NCBI RefSeq assembly: GCF_013426895.1
Contig: NZ_AP023174.1
Coordinates: forward strand, 2,790,001 to 2,854,000
From: Paraburkholderia largidicola
GTDB lineage: Bacteria > Pseudomonadota > Gammaproteobacteria > Burkholderiales > Burkholderiaceae
Reading direction: 5' to 3'
DNA length: 64,000 nucleotides
This document shows positions 17,673 through 26,516 of this stretch, piece by piece. Numbering within the stretch: position 1 is the stretch's first letter; every line of letters begins with the position of its first letter. The notes beneath the pieces were generated by a model. The model searched no databases. It was not told the DNA's origin and was given only the letters and a program-made list of their open reading frames with translations. A program made the translations under genes and the position numbers.

Positions 17673-18338
17673 ATGCGAACGATCGACAAATTGCTGGGCG
17701 CGCATATCAAGCTCGCGCCCGTTCTCGTCAAACGCGCGCCGACGCTGACACTCGCGTTCGACGCGCGCTGCAAGAGCCGTCTTGCCGCCACGCTCGATAG
17801 CGGCGAAGAAGTCGCGCTGCTGCTGCCGCGCGGCACCGTGCTGCGGGACGGCGATGTGCTCGTCGCCGACGATGGCGGTCTCGTGCGCGTGGTCGCGGCG
17901 CCTGAGTCGGTGTTGTATGTGCGCGCACCCGACGTGCTGACGTTGACGCGCGCCGCGTATCACCTCGGCAACCGGCACACGCCCGTCGAAGTCGGCGCCG
18001 ATTATCTGAAGCTCGAATACGACCCGGTTCTCGCCGATATGCTCAAGCGCTTGGGCGCACTCGTCGATCAGGTCGAGATGCCGTTCCAGCCGGAGACGGG
18101 CGCGTACGGCGGCGGTCATCGGCATGGTCACGACGAGACCTTCGCCGAGGACTATGCGCTCGCGCAGCAGGTGTATGGCGAGCATCATGGGCATGCGCAT
18201 TCGCACGATCCTGGGCATGAGCATCACGACCATACACACGGTCATGCGCATTCGCATGACCATGCTCACGATCACGATCATGACCACAGCGAGTGCGGTC
18301 ACGATCATGGCCACGGTCATCACCATGCGCATCGCTGA
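17673..18338 (+). CDS. ureE: Urease accessory protein UreE with long His-rich nickel-binding tail
   Basis: A 221-residue nickel metallochaperone that hands Ni(II) to the UreDFG-apourease complex. The N-terminal 150 residues are the UreE fold, with the peptide-binding domain then a metal-binding domain containing [17 protein letters not shown], whose His is the expected interface ligand. The last 65 residues are dominated by His, Asp and Gly ([20 protein letters not shown] and similar), a nickel-storage tail. The coding repeats here are protein-driven, not a CRISPR. The stop overlaps the ureF start by 14 bp. Confidence 0.96.
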   Translation: MRTIDKLLGAHIKLAPVLVKRAPTLTLAFDARCKSRLAATLDSGEEVALLLPRGTVLRDGDVLVADDGGLVRVVAAPESVLYVRAPDVLTLTRAAYHLGNRHTPVEVGADYLKLEYDPVLADMLKRLGALVDQVEMPFQPETGAYGGGHRHGHDETFAEDYALAQQVYGEHHGHAHSHDPGHEHHDHTHGHAHSHDHAHDHDHDHSECGHDHGHGHHHAHR

Positions 18339-19005
18339 GCTGACCGCGCTGTTGCATCTCGCGTCGCCGGCTTTGCCGATCGGCGCGTTCAGTTATTCGC
18401 AGGGACTCGAAGCCGCGATCGAAGCGAAGCTCGTCACCGATGCCGATACGGCGTGCGCGTGGATCAAAAGCGGGCTTTCGAACGTGCTCGCACATGGCGA
18501 ACTGCCGTTTCTCGCGCATCTGATCGAACGCTGGCGCGCGCATGATCCCGCGGCGTTGGCGGAATGCAACCGCGAGTTTCTCGCGAGCCGCGAGTCGATG
18601 GAGTTGCGTCGCGAGACGGAGCAGATGGGCTGGTCGTTGCGGCAGCTGTGTGCATCGCTCGAATGGGGCGATGCGGAACGCCGCGCGACGCTTGCGTCGA
18701 TGACGCCGATTGCGCAGCCGACGGCCTTCGCGTTCGCCGCGTTCGCGCACGACGCCGCCACGGATGCCGCGCTCGCCGCCTATGCGTTCAGCTGGGCCGA
18801 GAACCAGGCGGCCGCCGCGTTGAAGGCCGTGCCGCTCGGTCAGCTTGCCGGGCAGCGGATCATCGTCGCGTTGCGCGAGCCGATCGACGCCGCCGTCAGA
18901 CAGGCACTCGCCACTTCACCCGATGACATCAACACATTCGCGCCGCAACTCGGCATTTTGTCGGCGCGGCACGAGTCGCAGTATTCGCGACTCTTTCGCT
19001 CGTAG
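18325..19005 (+). CDS. ureF: Urease accessory protein UreF
   Basis: A 226-residue all-helical chaperone that works with UreD and UreG in nickel loading. The start [12 protein letters not shown] at 18325 is chosen because the hallmark [18 protein letters not shown] follows directly. An in-frame start further upstream lies inside ureE's His-tail coding region and gives meaningless sequence. It overlaps ureE by 14 bp, suggesting translational coupling, and precedes ureG by 39 bp. Confidence 0.95.
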   Translation: MRIAELTALLHLASPALPIGAFSYSQGLEAAIEAKLVTDADTACAWIKSGLSNVLAHGELPFLAHLIERWRAHDPAALAECNREFLASRESMELRRETEQMGWSLRQLCASLEWGDAERRATLASMTPIAQPTAFAFAAFAHDAATDAALAAYAFSWAENQAAAALKAVPLGQLAGQRIIVALREPIDAAVRQALATSPDDINTFAPQLGILSARHESQYSRLFRS

Positions 19006-19044
19006 CCTTTTGCTTTTCACGATTTGCTTTTGACGATCACCAAC

Positions 19045-19686
19045 ATGAACGCACCTCATCCGTTGCATCGCACGAAGAAATTGCCGCCGCTGCGCGTGGG
19101 CGTCGGCGGCCCTGTGGGCTCCGGCAAGACGACGCTGCTTGAAATGCTGTGCAAGGCGATGCGCGACAAGTACGACCTCGTCGCAATCACCAACGATATC
19201 TACACGAAGGAAGACCAGCGACTGCTGACGGTGGCGGGCGCGCTGCCTGCCGAGCGCATCATGGGCGTGGAGACGGGCGGCTGCCCGCATACGGCGATTC
19301 GCGAGGATGCATCGATCAATCTCGAAGCGGTTGACCGGATGCTTGGGCGGTTTCCTGACGCGGATATCGTTTTTATCGAGTCGGGTGGCGATAACCTCGC
19401 GGCGACTTTTAGTCCGGAGTTGTCGGACTTGACCATCTATGTGATTGATGTCGCGGGGGGTGAGAAGATTCCTCGCAAGGGCGGGCCTGGGATTACGAAG
19501 TCGGATCTGCTCGTGATCAATAAGATTGATCTTGCGCCGATGGTCGGGGCGAATCTTGAGGTGATGGCTTCGGATGCCGCGAAGATGCGCGGCGAGCGGC
19601 CTTTTGTTATGTGTAATTTGAAGGCCCTCGACGGGTTGGATCGGGTGGTATCGTTTATTGAGGAGAAGGGGTTGTTGAGGGTTTGA
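19045..19686 (+). CDS. ureG: Urease accessory GTPase UreG
   Basis: A 213-residue SIMIBI-class GTPase that drives nickel insertion into urease. The P-loop [10 protein letters not shown] spans residues 21-30. The metal-binding CPH motif is in [12 protein letters not shown], and [17 protein letters not shown] and [11 protein letters not shown] (G4) follow. The ATG at 19045 is preferred to a TTG 21 bp upstream, which only adds an unconserved peptide. It is the last urease gene. The last 60 codons become noticeably T-rich and a repeat element starts within about 3-8 bp of the stop. Confidence 0.97.
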   Translation: MNAPHPLHRTKKLPPLRVGVGGPVGSGKTTLLEMLCKAMRDKYDLVAITNDIYTKEDQRLLTVAGALPAERIMGVETGGCPHTAIREDASINLEAVDRMLGRFPDADIVFIESGGDNLAATFSPELSDLTIYVIDVAGGEKIPRKGGPGITKSDLLVINKIDLAPMVGANLEVMASDAAKMRGERPFVMCNLKALDGLDRVVSFIEEKGLLRV

Positions 19687-19688
19687 GG

Positions 19689-20417
19689 TTTTTTGTCTGC
19701 GACGCTGGTGGGGGTTTTGCCTTTGCGTCGTGGGCGTGCTTTGGTCGGTGTTTTTGTGTTTTCGCTGGCATCCGCGGTTTGTTTGCGTGCTTCACGCGTC
19801 GCCCCTGTGCGGGGTGGCACCTACTTTTCTTTGCCGCCGCAAAGAAAAGTAGGCAAAAGAAAGCGGCTCACACCGCCAGCCCATGTTCTTATCCACGGGC
19901 CCCCAACGTCCCCATGCTTCATTCGGCAGAGCCCTGGCTGGTACCCGTTGCCAACGCTTCGAATGAACGCCTCACCCGCTTCGAATACCCATACTCGGAC
20001 GAGCGACAGCGAGTGGTATGTGCCGCCCAGGTGGCAAACTGTGTGTAGGCCCAAATACTCCATACGCCTCACTTCGGACCGATAGCACACGCGTCCAGCC
20101 TGCAAGAGCGCTACCCCATACGACGCGACAACCTACACACAGTTTGCCACCTGGGCGGCAGTGGACTGTCTGGCACGGCGTGCTGTACCGCGGGAGCGTG
20201 AAGCGGGTGAGGCGCATCGCAAGGACGCCGGCAACGGACGTGGGTCACGTGGTTGCCGTGTGAAGCGTAAGAACCTGTGGGGGCCCTCAGGCAGGAACTA
20301 GAACTGGCGGTGTGAGCCGCTTTCTTTTGCCTACTTTTCTTTGCGGCGGCAAAGAAAAGTAGGTGCCGCCCCGCACAGGGGCGACGCGTGAAGCACGTAG
20401 GCAAAACGCGGATGCCA
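19689..20417. repeat. Long nested inverted-repeat element, copy B (core inverted)
   Basis: Same architecture as copies A and C: outer repeats 19796-19879 and 20304-20387 (84 bp), imperfectly inverted arms, inner repeats 20022-20049 and 20132-20159, and an 82-bp core. On the left, homology extends to a TTTTTTGTCTGCGACGCTGG motif touching the ureG 3' end, shared in inverted form with the right end of copy C. The arms match C in the same orientation but the core is reverse-complemented. It fills the gap between convergent ureG and waaA, and its tip hairpins could act as a bidirectional barrier to transcription. No gene is inside. Confidence 0.93.
20050..20131 (-). repeat. Core segment of element B, inverted relative to A and C
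   Basis: Read on the minus strand this 82-bp segment begins TTGTCGCGTCGTA and contains GCTATCGGTCCGAAGT, aligning with the plus-strand cores of A and C. The flanking arms keep the A/C orientation. Confidence 0.88.
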
Positions 20418-20492
20418 CCGCAAACACGAGCAAACGAAAACTAACGTCTGCGCCGCATAGGCCTAAAAACCCCCAAACACCGGCCAGCCGCC

Positions 20493-21794
20493 TCAGGCTG
20501 ACAATAACGTCGTCAACACACTGACCGTCCGTGCAGTCGCCCCCCGATGCCTCGCGGCGAACGCAGAAGCCGCCCCACTCATGGCCACCCGCCGCGCCTT
20601 GTCCTCAAAAAGCTCGCGCAGCACGCGGCCCAGGTCAGCTGGATCTTTCACCTGCACGCACGCGCCAGCAGCAACAGCATCCGCCGTCGCCTGCGTGAAA
20701 TTGAACACATGCGGCCCGATCAAAACAGGGACGCCAACACCACATGCCTCGATGAGATTCTGCCCGCCCAACGGCAGCAGACTGCCGCCAATAAACGCCA
20801 CATCCGACGCTGCATAGTAAGCACCTAACTCGCCCATCGAATCGCCCAGCAGCACCTTCACATCACGCGGCAAATCAGGCACAACGATTTCGCCAGCAGC
20901 AGCCGCGCCCGTGGACGCCCACGCGGAACGACGAACGCATCGCAAACCCTCCTTCTCGACCAGTGCCGCAACTTCATTGAACCGCTGCGGATGACGCGGC
21001 ACGAGAACCAGCAATGCATCGTCGATGCCAAGCGCCGCAAACGCCTGCAACACCAGTTCCTCTTCGCCCTCGCGCGTGCTCGCCGCCACCCACACCGGGC
21101 GCGTACCGATGGCGGCACGCCACGCCTGCCCGCGCGCCGCGAGTTCCGGAGGCGTGCTCATGTCGAACTTCAGATTGCCAAGCACGGCGACATTGCGCGC
21201 GCCAAGCGCAGAGAGCCGCGTCGCATCGGACGGACTCTGCGCCAGCACACGTGCAAACCCGCCGAACACGCCGCGCGTCGCACTGCCGAACTTCGCCGCG
21301 CGCCGGTACGAACGCTCCGACATTCGTGCATTCGTCAGCACGAGCGGCACGTCGGCGCGGCGGCATTCGTCGATCAACGTCGGCCACACTTCCGTTTCCA
21401 TCACGAGACCGACGGACGGTCGCCACGCCTTCAGGAAGCGCCGCACCGCGCGCGGCATGTCGTACGGCAGATAGCAACGCAAGACACGATCGCCGAAGAT
21501 CTGCTCGCCCGTTGCGCGGCCGCTCGGTGTCATGTGCGTCAGCAGGATGCGCGCGTCGGGCCGCGCCTTGAGCAGCGCCTCGATGAGCGGTTGCGCAGCG
21601 CGTGTCTCGCCGACAGACACAGCGTGCACCCAGATCAGCGGCGTATCGTCCTCGGGCACGCGGCCGCGCGTGAAACCGAAACGCTCGCCGATATGCTCGC
21701 GATAACCCCGCTCCTTGCGCGAACGGATCAGAAGACGCAGCACCGCCAGCGGCGCGATCAGCCACCAAAGCGCGTTGTAGATGACCCTCAGCAT
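20493..21794 (-). CDS. waaA: 3-deoxy-D-manno-octulosonic acid (Kdo) transferase WaaA
   Basis: A 433-residue inner-membrane-anchored GT-B glycosyltransferase that adds Kdo from CMP-Kdo to lipid IVA, the first step of LPS core assembly. It has an N-terminal hydrophobic anchor (ALWWLIAPLAVLRLLI), then GERFG with the family's catalytic glutamate, VHAVSVGET, and the C-terminal VAFIGGSLLPLGGQNLIEA. It is followed upstream (minus strand) by kdoO and waaC, giving a Kdo/heptose core cluster. Its 3' end lies against repeat element B. Confidence 0.97.
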   Translation of the reverse strand: MLRVIYNALWWLIAPLAVLRLLIRSRKERGYREHIGERFGFTRGRVPEDDTPLIWVHAVSVGETRAAQPLIEALLKARPDARILLTHMTPSGRATGEQIFGDRVLRCYLPYDMPRAVRRFLKAWRPSVGLVMETEVWPTLIDECRRADVPLVLTNARMSERSYRRAAKFGSATRGVFGGFARVLAQSPSDATRLSALGARNVAVLGNLKFDMSTPPELAARGQAWRAAIGTRPVWVAASTREGEEELVLQAFAALGIDDALLVLVPRHPQRFNEVAALVEKEGLRCVRRSAWASTGAAAAGEIVVPDLPRDVKVLLGDSMGELGAYYAASDVAFIGGSLLPLGGQNLIEACGVGVPVLIGPHVFNFTQATADAVAAGACVQVKDPADLGRVLRELFEDKARRVAMSGAASAFAARHRGATARTVSVLTTLLSA

Positions 21795-21885
21795 CGGGCC
21801 TCCGCGCGCGGCATCGAGAGAGGCATGGAGACGGCTGCACGTGCAGCGCCTCGCACTACATTCGCGGGAAAAAGCAGGGCGCCGC

Positions 21886-22770
21886 TCAAACTAGCGCCCT
21901 GCCCTTCAGGCGTTCGAGAATGCCAAGCGGCGCGCACTCCGGCTGCGCCATCGACTTGACGGGCAGGAAGAACGTCTGCTCCATCATGAACTGGCCGGAC
22001 ATCACCGCATGCGACGTCTGATCCGAGAAGCACACCCACACGCATCCAGGCGGGAACGGCATCGTCACTTGCGGCGACGACTTCTGGTACTCGAGATCGG
22101 CCTTCATGCCGTCGTGCAGATTCAGCATCAGATGGTCGTACTCGCTGCGCGGCGACTTGGTCACATGCAACAGATTCAGCAGCCACGCCGAGCCGGGCAT
22201 CTGCGGCTTGATGCGCGGCAGGAACCGCTTCGCCATATCCTCGAACGGCTCGCCGACGCGCCACACGCGCGGCGCCCCCGTCGGATTGATGTTCGTGAAC
22301 ACGCGCAGGATGCGCTCGCCGTAGTTGGGACGTGACGGAAACGCGTCGACGTGCAGGCGGCTATCGTCCTTGCGCCACGACGTCTCGCGCGTTTCCACCT
22401 GATGCAGCCGCAAGCTGGTCGGCGCGACGCGTAGCTTGCCCTTGTACTCGGGAAACAGCCCGTCGACGAGCGATCGCGCATTCGATTGATAACGCGCAAT
22501 CAGCGCGCGCACGGCCGACTGCGTGACGGCATCGCCCAGCACGCCATGCAGCGCGCCGCCATTCGGCTCGAGACTGATGTTCTTGCGATTCGGATCGGCC
22601 AGCGCGGGATCGAGCAGCGCGCGTTCGCCGCCTTCGATCGCAAACGCGAGATTCGGAAAATACAGCACCTTGCCGCGCTCGACGCCCGCGAGCAGCGTCT
22701 CGCGCGGCATCGACAAGCCCTGGCCGTGCCAGTCGGCGCTCGGTACTTCGATGATCTGGGATTCGTTCAT
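21886..22770 (-). CDS. kdoO: Kdo 3-hydroxylase KdoO (Fe(II)/2-oxoglutarate dioxygenase)
   Basis: A 294-residue member of the Kdo hydroxylase family, which converts the outer Kdo of lipid A-Kdo2 to D-glycero-D-talo-oct-2-ulosonic acid (Ko). This activity is known from Burkholderia and Yersinia. The iron-binding HxD is seen in RLHVDAFPSRP (about residue 166), and a candidate distal His is in QTSHAVMSG. The start MNESQIIEVPSADW at 22770 is chosen because the longer frame adds 27 unconserved residues. It lies between waaC and waaA, exactly where its substrate is made. Confidence 0.9.
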   Translation of the reverse strand: MNESQIIEVPSADWHGQGLSMPRETLLAGVERGKVLYFPNLAFAIEGGERALLDPALADPNRKNISLEPNGGALHGVLGDAVTQSAVRALIARYQSNARSLVDGLFPEYKGKLRVAPTSLRLHQVETRETSWRKDDSRLHVDAFPSRPNYGERILRVFTNINPTGAPRVWRVGEPFEDMAKRFLPRIKPQMPGSAWLLNLLHVTKSPRSEYDHLMLNLHDGMKADLEYQKSSPQVTMPFPPGCVWVCFSDQTSHAVMSGQFMMEQTFFLPVKSMAQPECAPLGILERLKGRALV

Positions 22771-22953
22771 GATCGCCTTTCGAAAGCGGATAAAGCTGGG
22801 CGCACTTGCGGCCGACGGCGGCGGCGCCGGATCAAGACAGCCGACGCGCATCCGGCATAGACCTGATTATGGGCTTCGGGAGCCGTGGACCGGCCGCTGG
22901 CGTCGCTGGCTAGCGGCATCGCACGATGTCCGCGCCGCCATTGCCGCACTGCG

Positions 22954-23955
22954 TCACAGCAGGCCGAATTCCGCCAGCGCGTACTTGACCTGCTGCAGCG
23001 TCGGCGGCTGGCCAGCCGTGCCGAGATTCACGACGTTCGGCGACCAGTAGCCGCCCGTACGCCATGAAGTGGCGAAATTGTACAACTCGACTGTCGGGCG
23101 CTTCAGCGCGGCTGCGATGTGAACCAGACCTGTATCAACTCCGACCGTCGCCGCCGCACCTTCGATCAGCCCCACCACGGCGGGCAGCGACAGCTTCGGC
23201 GGCACGATGGCGGCCGCGCCGAACTCTTTGGCGAGACGCTCGCTCGTCGCGCGCTCGGCGTCGCTGCCCCACGGCAGCACGATCGACGCGCCGCGCCGCA
23301 CCAGCGCCTGACCCAGTTCGATCCACGCGGCATCGGGCCATTGCTTGTCCGCGCGAGACGTGGCGTGAACGAAAACCACGTAAGGCACGGGAAGATTCAG
23401 TTGCGCTTCGGACAGCGCGAGCGCCGCGCGTTGCGTGTCGAGGCCGAAGTCGATCTCGTCGGTGGGCTGCGGCGTCGGGTCGCCGAGTGCTGCCGCGACC
23501 AGTTGCCGCGTGCGCTCGACGACATGGGTGCGCGGCGGGATGGGCACGGACCGGTCGTAGAAGAAGCGCACGGGCCATTCGTAGCCCGCGCCGTCCGTGC
23601 GATTGCCGAGGCCCACGAGCGGCCCACGCGCCATCTTCGCGACCCACGCGGTCTTGATGAGCCCCTGGCAGTCGATGACGAGATCGTAGTTTTCGGCGGC
23701 GAGCGCGCGGCGGAAAGCGCCGATTTCGCGCCAGTTGTCGACGGAGAGGATGCGCTTGCGCCAGCGCCGCAGCGACACGGGGATAGCGCGGCGGACGCCT
23801 TCGACCAGTTCAACGAGTTTGACGAAGCTCTCTTCGACGAGCCAGTCGATCTGCGCATCGGGATGGCGGCGGCGGATGTCGGCGATGACGGGCATGTTGT
23901 GGACGACGTCGCCTAGCGACGACACTCTCACGATCAGGATCTTTTGCGCGCTCAA
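22954..23955 (-). CDS. waaC: Lipopolysaccharide heptosyltransferase I WaaC
   Basis: A 333-residue GT9 enzyme that transfers L,D-heptose from ADP-heptose to Kdo of the inner core. It begins with KILIVRVSSLGDVVHNMP, the WaaC N-terminal signature. The nucleotide-binding C-terminal half has HATSRADKQWPDAAW and VGVDTGLVHIAAAL. The only reasonable start is TTG at 23955; the next upstream in-frame codons give no start before a stop. A GCCGGG/CCCGGC hairpin sits just upstream and the Shine-Dalgarno is weak, so expression may be low or regulated. hldA and hldD for ADP-heptose synthesis lie at 57-60 kb. Confidence 0.95.
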   Translation of the reverse strand: MSAQKILIVRVSSLGDVVHNMPVIADIRRRHPDAQIDWLVEESFVKLVELVEGVRRAIPVSLRRWRKRILSVDNWREIGAFRRALAAENYDLVIDCQGLIKTAWVAKMARGPLVGLGNRTDGAGYEWPVRFFYDRSVPIPPRTHVVERTRQLVAAALGDPTPQPTDEIDFGLDTQRAALALSEAQLNLPVPYVVFVHATSRADKQWPDAAWIELGQALVRRGASIVLPWGSDAERATSERLAKEFGAAAIVPPKLSLPAVVGLIEGAAATVGVDTGLVHIAAALKRPTVELYNFATSWRTGGYWSPNVVNLGTAGQPPTLQQVKYALAEFGLL

Positions 23956-24050
23956 GAATGGGGTTGCCGGGTTCCCGGCGTGAGGATGCTTTGAAGGAAC
24001 GCAATTTTAGCGCGGACTTGGTTTTGGTTTTGGTTTTGCTTTTGGTTTAT

Positions 24051-24870
24051 GTCTGCGACGCTGGGGCGTTGGGGTTGGGTTTTTGATTTTGATTTTGATT
24101 TTTGGTTTTACGCCCGCGCTCGGTTTGGTTTTTTTGTTCTTGCGCTGGCATCCGCGATTTGCTTCTGGTTCGCAAGCGTCGCCCCTGTGCGGGGCGGCAC
24201 CTACTTTTCTTTGCCGCCGCAAAGAAAAGTAGGCAAAAGAAAGCGGCTCACACCGCCAGCACGTGTTCCCATCCACGGGCCCCCTACGGCCCCACCCTTC
24301 ACACGGCAACATCTTTGTTTGCATGCGTTGCCAACGCTCCAAATAAGCGCCTCACCAGCTTCGAATACCCGTACAAAGGCATGTGGCAGCGAATGGTATC
24401 TGCCGCCCAGGTGGCAAACTGTGTGTAGGTTGTCGCGGCGTATAGCTTGGCGCTCTTACAGATGGAGCGCATGCGCTATCGGTCCGAAGTAAGGCGTGTG
24501 GACCACTTGGGAGGACACACAGTTTGCCACCTGGGCGGCGGTGGACGGTCTGGCACGGCGTGCTGTAGTGCGGGAGCGTGAGGCGGGTGAGGCGCACTGC
24601 AAGCGCGCTGGCAACGAACGTGGGGCCCGTGGTTGCCGTGTGAAGCGTAAGACCCTTTGGGGGCCCTCAGGCAGGAACTAGCACTGGCGGTGTGAGCCGC
24701 TTTCTTTTGCCTACTTTTCTTTGCGGCGGCAAAGAAAAGTAGGTGCCGCCCCGCACAGGGGCGACGCTAGCAGACCAATAACATCACGCGGACGCCAGCG
24801 AAAACCCCAAAAACACCGACCAAAGCAACCCCACGACGCAGAGGCAAAAAACCACCCCAGCGTCGCAGAC
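24051..24870. repeat. Long nested inverted-repeat element, copy C (longest)
   Basis: The most complete copy. GTCTGCGACGCTGG at 24051-24064 and its exact inverse at 24857-24870 mark the ends. Inside are outer repeats 24176-24259 and 24684-24767, inverted arms, inner repeats at 24402-24429 and 24515-24539, and an 85-bp core. The left flank (about 24011-24140) is low-complexity G/T-rich. It lies between pgm and waaC, both on the minus strand, ending 11 bp from the pgm stop codon. No transposase is present. Arg/Pro-rich open frames across it recur in all copies and are repeat by-products. Confidence 0.93.
24430..24514 (+). repeat. Core segment of element C
   Basis: An 85-bp segment in the same orientation as in copy A, containing GCTATCGGTCCGAAGT. 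The right inner repeat begins AGGACACACAG instead of CCTACACACAG, so the pair is slightly shortened compared with copy B. Confidence 0.85.
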
Positions 24871-24881
24871 AAAAAAAACCC

Positions 24882-26276
24882 TCAGAACGGCAACTCAGCG
24901 TCAGCCTTCTCCGCCAGAATCACCCGCCGAAAATCCTCCTGAATCCGCTTGAGAGCAACATCATTGTCAGCCTCAAACCGCATAACAACGACGGGAGTCG
25001 TATTAGAAGACCGGGCAAGCCCAAACCCATCCGGATACTCGACACGCAAGCCGTCAATCGTCACAACCTGATCGGCGTCAGGAAACGTCGCACTCTTCTG
25101 CAACCGGGCGATCAGTTCAAAATTCTCACCTTCCTGAAGCTTCAACTGCAATTCAGGCGTCGAATGCGAATTCGGCAAGTCATTGAGCAGCTTGCTCGGA
25201 TCCGCCACCTTCGCAAGAATTTCCAGCAACCGCGCGCCGGTATAAAGGCCATCATCAAACCCATACCAGCGGTCCTTGAAGAACACGTGGCCGCTCATCT
25301 CACCCGCCAGCGGTGCACCCGTCTCCCGCAGCTTTGCCTTCACGAGCGAGTGCCCCGTCTTCCACATCAACGGTTCGCCGCCCTTCGCCTTCACCCACGT
25401 CGCCAGATTGCGCGTGCACTTGACGTCATAGATGATCTGGGCGCCCTTGTTGCGCGACAGCACTTCTTCGGCAAACAGCATCAGCTGGCGATCCGGATAG
25501 ATGATCTGGCCATCTTTCGTGACCACGCCCAGACGGTCGCCGTCGCCGTCGAATGCGAAGCCGATCTCGGCGTCCGTTTCCTTCAGCGCGCGGATCACGT
25601 CCTGCAGGTTTTCAGGGTGCGCCGGGTCCGGGTGGTGATTCGGGAAGTTACCGTCGATCTCCGTGAACAACTCGACCAGCTCGCAGCCCAGCGCCTTGAA
25701 CAGACGCGGCGCAAGACCGCCCGCGACGCCGTTGCCCGTATCGACGACGATCTTCAGCGGACGCGCAAGCTTGATGTCGCTCGTGATGCGCTCGAGATAC
25801 GCATCGGCGATGTCGTAGTCCTGATAACTGCCGCTGCCGCTTTCAAAACGGTTTTCTGTGATGCGCTTGTACAAGCCCTGAATCTGCTCGCCGTAGATGG
25901 CCGCGCCGCGCAGCACCATCTTGAAGCCGTTGTAGTCGGGCGGATTGTGGCTGCCCGTGACGACGATGCAGGAATCGACGCGGCGTTCGCCGCCGTCGAG
26001 CTTGAGCGGCACGCTGGCCGCAAAGTAACCAACGGGCGTCGGCACCATGCCGACGTTGACCACGTCGACACCCGCCGCGCGCAGGCCGTCCGACAGCGCC
26101 TGAATCAGTTCGGGACCCGAGAGCCGGCCGTCGCGCGCGACCACGACGGCATCGCCGCCCTGCGCGCGCACTTCGCTGCCGAATGCGCGACCGATCGAAC
26201 GCGCGGTTTCGGCGTCGAGCGTCTTGCCGATCACTCCGCGGATGTCATATGCCTTGAATATGGATTGCGAGATCAT
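24882..26276 (-). CDS. Phosphomannomutase/phosphoglucomutase (AlgC/ManB family)
   Basis: A 464-residue hexose-phosphate mutase interconverting 6-P and 1-P forms of mannose and/or glucose for nucleotide-sugar synthesis. All four family loops are visible: the phosphoserine loop TGSHNPPDYNGFKM (about residue 105), metal loop FDGDGDRLGV, sugar loop GEMSGHVFF and the C-terminal phosphate loop RSSNTTPVVV. The ATG at 26276 has AAGTGAG upstream; a GTG 12 bp earlier is the alternative. It would feed manC (GDP-mannose) and rmlA (dTDP-rhamnose). Its 3' end abuts repeat element C. Confidence 0.93.
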   Translation of the reverse strand: MISQSIFKAYDIRGVIGKTLDAETARSIGRAFGSEVRAQGGDAVVVARDGRLSGPELIQALSDGLRAAGVDVVNVGMVPTPVGYFAASVPLKLDGGERRVDSCIVVTGSHNPPDYNGFKMVLRGAAIYGEQIQGLYKRITENRFESGSGSYQDYDIADAYLERITSDIKLARPLKIVVDTGNGVAGGLAPRLFKALGCELVELFTEIDGNFPNHHPDPAHPENLQDVIRALKETDAEIGFAFDGDGDRLGVVTKDGQIIYPDRQLMLFAEEVLSRNKGAQIIYDVKCTRNLATWVKAKGGEPLMWKTGHSLVKAKLRETGAPLAGEMSGHVFFKDRWYGFDDGLYTGARLLEILAKVADPSKLLNDLPNSHSTPELQLKLQEGENFELIARLQKSATFPDADQVVTIDGLRVEYPDGFGLARSSNTTPVVVMRFEADNDVALKRIQEDFRRVILAEKADAELPF

Positions 26277-26339
26277 GGATTGGCTCACTTACGTGCAATG
26301 GAAAATTTGGTTGACACAGCGTGGTCATGGCACTGTGCC

Positions 26340-26371
26340 TTGCCGGAAGCGGTCCGGATACAACTTATAAT
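26340..26371 (+). promoter_or_regulatory. Candidate promoter for the flippase operon
   Basis: A consensus TATAAT at 26366-26371 follows a TTGCCG at 26340-26345, but the 20-bp spacing is long. A CCGGA/TCCGG mini-hairpin lies between them. It is about 145 bp upstream of the flippase start in a region without genes. A TTGACA at 26311 lacks a matching -10. Confidence 0.4.
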
Positions 26372-26516
26372 TGCGCTTTTCAGCGTCGCCTTACTGGCAC
26401 CATTCTAATGCTTAGATGCCCCGGGCTCACAAAGTTGCCGCATCGTTCGTTCGGTAGGGCACGCCAATTTACAGACTACATGCACCTCCCGTGCCCGCAG
26501 ACAGCAAACGGTTGCC

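Noticed and set aside
18110..18335. Repeated CATGCGCATTCGCATGAC-like units suggesting a CRISPR or tandem repeat
   Set aside because: They encode the His-rich nickel-binding tail of UreE in the correct frame. Spacing is irregular and there are no spacers.
11805..24870. Interpretation of the three repeats as copies of an insertion sequence
   Set aside because: No transposase-like reading frame of reasonable size or motif is found in any copy, and no clear target-site duplication is visible at the ends.
26311..26339. TTGACA at 26311 as the -35 of a promoter for the flippase gene
   Set aside because: No -10-like hexamer lies 16-18 bp downstream; the TATAAT at 26366 is too far away.
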